Part shown: in pieces, positions 59,231 through 64,000 of the stretch | Layout: the number at the start of each line of letters is the position of its first letter | Position numbering within the stretch: the stretch's first letter is position 1 | Assembly (NCBI RefSeq): GCF_035918015.1 | Contig: NZ_CP109132.1 | Coordinates: 2,356,001-2,420,000 of the forward strand | Length of the DNA stretch: 64,000 bases | Reading direction: 5' to 3' | From: Streptomyces sp. NBC_01754 | Lineage (GTDB): Bacteria > Actinomycetota > Actinomycetes > Streptomycetales > Streptomycetaceae | The notes under the pieces: model-generated | What the model was told of the DNA's origin: nothing | Databases searched by the model: none | The model's input: the letters and a program-made list of their open reading frames with translations, nothing else | Translations under genes and position numbers: made by a program

Positions 59231-61066
59231 GTGCACCACCGCACCTCCAGACGCACCCTCCTCACCGCCACCGCGGCCACCGCCGCCGCCGCGGCGACCG
59301 GAGCCGTCGCCGTCCCCGGCGTGGCCCAGGCATCCGGCAGGTCCGGCACCTCCACCGACAGCCGCCTCAAGCGGCTCATCGCCCGGATGAGCCTGGAGGA
59401 GAAGGTCGGCCAGCTCTTCGTGATGCGGGTGTACGGGCACTCCGCCACCTCGCCCGACCAGGCGGACATCGACGCCAACCTCGACGAGATCGGGGTGCGC
59501 ACCGCCGCGGAGCTGATCTCCGCGTACCACGTCGGCGGCATCATCTACTTCACCTGGGCGCACAACACCCGCGACCCGCACCAGATCGCCGACCTCTCCA
59601 ACGGCATCCAGCGCGCCGGGCTCGCCCAGCCCACTCCGGTGCCCCTCCTCGTCTCCACGGACCAGGAGCACGGCATCGTCTGCCGGGTCGGTGAGCCCGC
59701 CACACTCCTGCCCGGGGCGATGGCCCTCGGCGCGGGCGGCTCGCGCTCGGACGCGCGCACGGCGGCCCGGATCGCCGGGGCGGAGCTGGCCGCGCTGGGG
59801 ATCAACCAGAACTACGCCCCCGACGCGGACGTCAACGTCAACCCGGCCAACCCGGTCATCGGTGTACGCTCCTTCGGCTCCGACCCGCAGTCCGTCGCGG
59901 GGCTGGTCGCCGCGCAGGTGAAGGGGTATCAGGGCGCCGGGGTCGCCTCCACGGCCAAGCACTTCCCCGGCCACGGAGACACCAGCACGGACAGCCACAC
60001 CGGGCTGCCCTCCATCCTCCACACCCGTGAGGAATGGGCCGAGCTGGACGCCCCGCCGTTCCGGGCGGCCGTCGCCGCGGGCATCGACTCGATCATGACC
60101 GCCCACATCGTGGTCCCGGCGCTGGACCCCTCCGAGGATCCCGCCACCCTCTCCCGCCCCATCCTCACCGGCATCCTCCGCGAGGAGCTGGGATACGACG
60201 GGGTCGTGGTCACCGACTCCCTCGGCATGGAGGGCGTCCGCACCAAGTACGGCGACGAGCGTGTGCCGGTGCTCGCCCTCCAGGCCGGTGTCGACCAGCT
60301 GCTGAACCCGCCGGACCTCCGCGTCGCCTGGAACGCCGTCCTGACGGCGGTGAAGAGCGGGGAGATCAGCGAGGCCCGCATCGAGGAATCGATCCTGCGG
60401 ATCCTGCGGCTGAAGGCGAGGCTCGGCCTCTTCCGCGACCCCTACGTCACCCGCCGGGGCGTCGACCGCACCGTCGGTGTCAGGGAGCACCTGGCCACCG
60501 CCGACCGCATCACCGAGCGCACGACGACCCTGCTCAGCCACACCGGCCGGCTGCTGCCGCTCTCCCGCCGTACGCACCGGAACGTGCTCGTCGTCGGAGC
60601 CGATCCGGCCTCACCGTCCGGTACGACCGGTCCGCCCACCACCACCCTGGCCGACGCCTTCCACGAGCTGGGGTTCACCGCGACCGCCCTGCCCACCGGC
60701 ACCGAGCCCTCCCCGTCGGCGATCGACCAGGCGGTGGCCGCCGCCGCGGGCAAGGACGCCGTGGTGGTGGCGACGTACAACGTCACCGCGACGAGCTCCC
60801 AGCGGACGCTGGTCCGCGCGCTCGCGGCGACGGGCGTCCCGGTGATCACCCTGGCGATCCGCAACCCGTACGACGTCGCCCATCTGACCGACACGGGACA
60901 CGCGGCGAGCCTGGCCGCCTACTCCTGGACCGACGTCGAACTGCGGGCCGCCGTCCGGGTGATCGCGGGCCGGGCCGGACCGGCGGGCCGGCTCCCGGTG
61001 CCCGTCCAGCGCGCGGACGCCCCCGCCGAGACGCTGTACCCGGTCGGCCACGGGCTGTCCTACTGA
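59231..61066 (+). CDS. Tat-exported glycoside hydrolase family 3 protein
   Basis: A 611-residue secreted hydrolase. The twin-arginine signal is TSRRTLLTATAATAAAAATG with an Ala-rich cleavage region (AQASG). The GH3 N-terminal domain has MSLEEKVGQLFVMRVYG, the substrate-binding KHFPGHGDT typical of beta-N-acetylglucosaminidases (NagZ-like, catalytic His on this loop) and the nucleophile in VVVTDSLGMEGV. A GH3 C-terminal domain follows (RNVLVVGADPAS ... YPVGHGLSY). It probably releases GlcNAc from peptidoglycan or chitin fragments outside the cell. GGAAGGGG lies 6 bases before the GTG. Confidence 0.93.
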   Translation: MHHRTSRRTLLTATAATAAAAATGAVAVPGVAQASGRSGTSTDSRLKRLIARMSLEEKVGQLFVMRVYGHSATSPDQADIDANLDEIGVRTAAELISAYHVGGIIYFTWAHNTRDPHQIADLSNGIQRAGLAQPTPVPLLVSTDQEHGIVCRVGEPATLLPGAMALGAGGSRSDARTAARIAGAELAALGINQNYAPDADVNVNPANPVIGVRSFGSDPQSVAGLVAAQVKGYQGAGVASTAKHFPGHGDTSTDSHTGLPSILHTREEWAELDAPPFRAAVAAGIDSIMTAHIVVPALDPSEDPATLSRPILTGILREELGYDGVVVTDSLGMEGVRTKYGDERVPVLALQAGVDQLLNPPDLRVAWNAVLTAVKSGEISEARIEESILRILRLKARLGLFRDPYVTRRGVDRTVGVREHLATADRITERTTTLLSHTGRLLPLSRRTHRNVLVVGADPASPSGTTGPPTTTLADAFHELGFTATALPTGTEPSPSAIDQAVAAAAGKDAVVVATYNVTATSSQRTLVRALAATGVPVITLAIRNPYDVAHLTDTGHAASLAAYSWTDVELRAAVRVIAGRAGPAGRLPVPVQRADAPAETLYPVGHGLSY

Positions 61067-61079
61067 CCGATCGCGCGGC

Positions 61080-61117
61080 CTGTGCCCCTGCCGGGACCGG
61101 TCCCGGCAGGGGCACAG
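61080..61117. terminator. Loop-less 19-bp inverted repeat
   Basis: GTGCCCCTGCCGGGACC is followed directly by its complement, giving 19-bp arms with no spacer. It lies 13 bases after the GH3 stop and is its likely terminator. Confidence 0.85.
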
Positions 61118-61283
61118 CCATGTGCCGCCCCCGGCCCCTCACCGGCGGCGGAAAGGTCCCGGGGGGCGGCCGCGCGGCGGCGCCGTTCACCCCAAGGAGC
61201 GCAAAGCCCCCGCACGGCTGGCGTCCGCCCGCCCCGGGAGGCCAGTCTGGGCGTACGTCATCACGGACGTACCGGGGGGAACC

Positions 61284-61940
61284 ATGCACCAGCGCCGATC
61301 GGCCGCGGGACCGTCGCATGTCCTGCTGACCGCCGTGGCGCTGGCGGTCCTGGCCGCGACGGCGGGCTGTCAGCAGCGGTCGGCCGGCTCTCCCGGGCCC
61401 GCCGGACAGCCGGTGCCGCCTCCGGCCCACGGAAAGGTGTTCCTGGGCCCGGGGGACTGTGGTTCGCGCGGCGACGTGGTCCGGGAGGTCTCGTGCCGCA
61501 GCGAGAAGGCGGCGGCCCGGGTGCTGGCCCGGTACTCCGGGGCGGCCTCGTCCGGCCCGGACTGCCCGCCCGCCACCGACTTCGTCCTCCACGTCGCGGA
61601 GCACCCACCGGCCGGGGCGAGCCCGACGACACCGGACGGCGTGCCCGCCTCCCCGGAGCCGGGCACGCTGCGCGGGTACGCCTGCATGCGCAATCTGGAG
61701 CCCCCGCACCCGGGCGATCCCGGGCAGGGCGGCGGCCCCCTCACGGTCGTCGGGGACTGCGTCTACTCCTCCCGCGCCGGAGAGGTCAAGGAGACGGCCT
61801 GCGACGGATCGGACGGGCGGGCACCGGAGTTCGAGGTGACGTCGGCCGTCCGGTCACGTGACCGGTGCCCCGGCACGACCGCGCTCTACGTCCAACTGGG
61901 CGGGGACGAAGCGGTGGGCTGTGCGCACCGGGTGCGGTGA
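61284..61940 (+). CDS. Putative lipoprotein
   Basis: A 218-residue exported lipoprotein: basic MHQRRSAAG, hydrophobic VLLTAVALAVLAATA and lipobox TAGCQQ (Cys near residue 30). The mature part has eight cysteines (GDCGSRG, VSCRS, PDCPPATD, YACMRN, GDCVYSS, TACDGS, DRCPG, GCAHRV), probably four disulfides, which resembles Streptomyces septum-formation/DUF-type secreted proteins. No function assigned. GGGGGA precedes the ATG. Confidence 0.8.
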   Translation: MHQRRSAAGPSHVLLTAVALAVLAATAGCQQRSAGSPGPAGQPVPPPAHGKVFLGPGDCGSRGDVVREVSCRSEKAAARVLARYSGAASSGPDCPPATDFVLHVAEHPPAGASPTTPDGVPASPEPGTLRGYACMRNLEPPHPGDPGQGGGPLTVVGDCVYSSRAGEVKETACDGSDGRAPEFEVTSAVRSRDRCPGTTALYVQLGGDEAVGCAHRVR

Positions 61941-61970
61941 GACCGGCCCGCACCCGGTGCACAGGAGCCC

Positions 61971-63452
61971 CTACGGCCGCAGGGTGCCCCGGTTCCGCTC
62001 GATCTCCGCGTCCCGCTTGTCCAGGCGCGCGTCGAACTTCGCCAGCGGCTTCGCCTGCGCCGGGTCCGCCTGGACGGCGGCGGGAGCGACGCCCGCCCAG
62101 CGCAGGATGGCGGCGGTGGCCTTAGCCTTCTCGGCGTCGACCAGACCGGAGACCTTCGAGCCGTGGTTGCCGCCGGGCACGGTGTAGACGTAACTGTCCC
62201 GGGCGCCCCGGCCGAGGCGGAAGGGCTCGGCGCCCCACGGGTCGTTCTCGCCGTAGACGTACATCATCCGCCGGGCGTTGTTCTTCACCCAGCGGTCGAC
62301 GTCCCGCATCGCCGAGTCCTGGAACTTCATCGGGATGGAGCGAGGCACGAAGGTGCGGGGCGGCTGGTAGCCGTAGCGGCTCAGGCCGCCGAGCCAGGGC
62401 TGCTTGATGTCGGGCGAGCCGAGCTGGGTGCCCGCCTGGTAGTAGTACGGCGTGTACTGCTCCAGGTCCTGGTCGGTGTAGGCGGAGAAGCCGGAGATGC
62501 CGTCGACGGAGTCCCAGATCTCCTGGTCCGTGGCCTTGCGGGCGTCGGCCGGGACGCTCTCGCAGTCGGCGAGCATGCTGTACTGCCAGAACGACCAGAC
62601 GTAGTCCATGACGACCGCCTCGTACGCCTTGTCGAGGGTGCCGACGGTACGGAAGGTGCGGCCGTTCGCGGCGGCGTAGGAGGCCAGCTTCTTCTCCAGC
62701 GGGCCCCGGCGGAGCAGCGCCTCACGCTGGACGCCGTTCAGCCGGGCGCGGCACTCCTTGGTGCCGACCTTGGCGAAGAACCGGTCGTAGGCCGAATCCT
62801 CGTCGTTCACCACGTCGTTGGGCGCGACATAGGCGACGACGCCGTCCATGTCCTCGGGGTAGAAACGCTCGAAGTAGGTGGCGGTCATGCCACCCTTGGA
62901 GCCGCCGGTGGCCAGCCACTTCTTGGAGTAGACCTTCTTCAGGGCCGTGTAGACCCGGTGCTGGTCGCTCGCGGCCTGCCAGATGTCGAGCTTCGACCAG
63001 TCGGCGGGCTGCGGCCGGGACGGGGTGAAGAAGCGGTACTCCAGGGAGACCTGGTTGCCGTCGACGATCTGGGTCGGCTCGCTGCGGCCCGGGGTGGTCG
63101 AGACGCCGTAGCCGCTGGTGTAGAAGACCGTCGGGCGGCTGGTGTCCTTGTGCAGCAGGGTGATGCGCTGCTGAAACGTTCCCTTGGACGGCCGCCCGTG
63201 GTCGATCGGCTGGGTGTACGAGAGGACGAAGTAGCGGTAACCGGCGGCCGGCTTCTCCTCGATCAGACTCATGCCCGGGATGGCCAGGATGCGGTCCTTG
63301 ATGTCCTTGCCGCTGGTCTCACCGCCGCTGGTCGAGCCGCCGTGCGTCACGGCCGGTTCCGCGGCGGTGGCCGCACCGGCGGAGGCTCCCGTCGCACTCA
63401 CCGTGCCGATGAGCACCGCGAGCGAGAGAACCCCTCTGAGCGTCTTGCGCAT
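61971..63452 (-). CDS. Secreted S28 tripeptidyl aminopeptidase
   Basis: A 493-residue secreted serine peptidase of family S28. A signal peptide (MRKTLRGVLSLAVLIGTVSA, cleaved after ASAGAATA) is followed by YFVLSYTQPIDHGRPSKGTF. The nucleophile is in WLATGGSKGGMTATYFERF, the acid in YVYGENDPWGAEPF, and the His in PGGNHGSKVSGL. Streptomyces enzymes of this type cleave tripeptides from extracellular proteins during growth on protein. GGGAGG precedes the ATG. Full length. Confidence 0.92.
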   Translation of the reverse strand: MRKTLRGVLSLAVLIGTVSATGASAGAATAAEPAVTHGGSTSGGETSGKDIKDRILAIPGMSLIEEKPAAGYRYFVLSYTQPIDHGRPSKGTFQQRITLLHKDTSRPTVFYTSGYGVSTTPGRSEPTQIVDGNQVSLEYRFFTPSRPQPADWSKLDIWQAASDQHRVYTALKKVYSKKWLATGGSKGGMTATYFERFYPEDMDGVVAYVAPNDVVNDEDSAYDRFFAKVGTKECRARLNGVQREALLRRGPLEKKLASYAAANGRTFRTVGTLDKAYEAVVMDYVWSFWQYSMLADCESVPADARKATDQEIWDSVDGISGFSAYTDQDLEQYTPYYYQAGTQLGSPDIKQPWLGGLSRYGYQPPRTFVPRSIPMKFQDSAMRDVDRWVKNNARRMMYVYGENDPWGAEPFRLGRGARDSYVYTVPGGNHGSKVSGLVDAEKAKATAAILRWAGVAPAAVQADPAQAKPLAKFDARLDKRDAEIERNRGTLRP

Positions 63453-63462
63453 GCATCCTCCC

Positions 63463-63492
63463 CTAGGTTCACGACAGACGCCGTGAACCTAG
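63463..63492 (-). promoter_or_regulatory. Inverted repeat just upstream of the S28 gene
   Basis: CTAGGTTCAC and GTGAACCTAG are perfect 10-bp arms around a 10-nt spacer. The near arm ends 11 bases before the ATG, touching the ribosome-binding site, so it is either an operator or a leader hairpin that limits translation. Confidence 0.6.
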
Positions 63493-63708
63493 TGGGGGCG
63501 GCACCTGCCACGCCAGACCCGGTGACGTGTCAGCACCGGATCCACCCGGTGGAACCCGCCGCCCCGGCGACGGATCCGCAGACCCGGACGCAGCGGTTCA
63601 GCGCGCGGACCCTGACCGGCGTACGCCGTCCACGTCGCCCGCCCCGCCACACTGTCGAACACACGGAGCTTCGTCCGACACACGTGCGGATCGGCGAGTG
63701 GTGCCCGG

Positions 63709-64000
63709 TCAGACGGTGGCCGGGGCTCCCTCCCCCAGGTCCTCCCCTGTGAAGGTGCGCCACAGCCGGGCGTACCGGCCGTCCAGCGCGAGCAGTTCCT
63801 CGTGCGTACCGTCCTCCGCGACCCGGCCCCCGTCCATCACCACGACCCGGTCGGCGCGGGCCGCCGTGGTCAGCCGGTGGGCGACCACGAGGGTGGTCCG
63901 GCGGCCGGCGAGCCGGTCGGTGGCCTGGTTGACCAGGGCCTCGCTGGCCAGGTCCAGGGAGGCCGTCGCCTCGTCCAGGAGCAGGACGTCCGGATCGACC
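63709..64000 (-). CDS. ABC transporter ATP-binding protein (partial)
   Basis: The C-terminal 96 residues of an ABC ATPase are visible; the rest lies beyond the right edge. Walker B and D-loop: [19 protein letters not shown]-loop: [16 protein letters not shown]; then [20 protein letters not shown] and a short tail ending GEGAPATV. This tail form is typical of the fused membrane/ATPase exporters (MsbA/MDR type). The substrate is not visible. Confidence 0.93.
   Translation of the reverse strand, partial: VDPDVLLLDEATASLDLASEALVNQATDRLAGRRTTLVVAHRLTTAARADRVVVMDGGRVAEDGTHEELLALDGRYARLWRTFTGEDLGEGAPATV

Overview
The window is a GC-rich stretch of a Streptomyces (or very close actinomycete) chromosome. 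The evidence is strong third-position GC bias, GTG starts, many 4-nt ATGA/GTGA gene overlaps, and genus-typical families (DUF7848, SARP, Tap-like protein, type 2 LanM, S28 tripeptidyl aminopeptidase). I see no rRNA or tRNA gene.

Layout. 1-2.2 kb: a small XRE-led operon (regulator, two small proteins, a 36-residue membrane microprotein) ending in a hairpin. 2.5 kb: a two-repeat relic of a type I-E CRISPR array. 2.7-10.5 kb: a myo-inositol catabolic island, iolC-aldolase-iolB-iolD-mmsA on the minus strand and an iolE-like gene divergent from it, with a TGTCCGGACA operator between. 10.6-13.7 kb: CsoR-type operator, copper chaperone and copper P-type ATPase. 14.3-18 kb: citrate synthase and RecD2 helicase. 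18-24.2 kb: a cupin-type regulator divergent from an NhaC-type carrier and a coupled set resembling hydroxyproline catabolism (deaminase plus a three-subunit dehydrogenase). 24.2-26.4 kb: a decayed IS630-type element whose 28-bp imperfect ends appear to enclose an alpha/beta hydrolase. 26.6-34 kb: accessory genes with an IS701-type remnant and a truncated Tap-like protein. 35.6-40 kb: a LacI-controlled sugar or cyclitol pathway. 40-41.7 kb: a membrane protein, a small hypothetical gene and a NUDIX relic. 58.2-64 kb: a TIM-barrel isomerase, a Tat-exported GH3 hydrolase, a lipoprotein, an S28 peptidase and the end of an ABC transporter.

The most interesting part is 41.9-58.1 kb, where all genes are on the plus strand: a LanM-type synthetase, a small peptide, a LuxR/AAA regulator, a SARP regulator, a radical SAM protein, a haem-oxygenase-like diiron protein, an 81-residue peptide, a class III nucleotide cyclase with AAA and TPR regions, a leaderless subtilase, and a GAF protein. 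The peptide next to LanM has no cysteine, and the position where LanC-type cyclase domains carry their catalytic histidine is glutamate in this LanM, while the zinc ligands and the kinase-like dehydratase residues remain. I infer a dehydration-only peptide-modifying enzyme rather than a lanthionine former. It is joined to a radical SAM/diiron module and a possible cyclase-protease-GAF signalling unit. I know of no described system with this combination, but I could not run any search.
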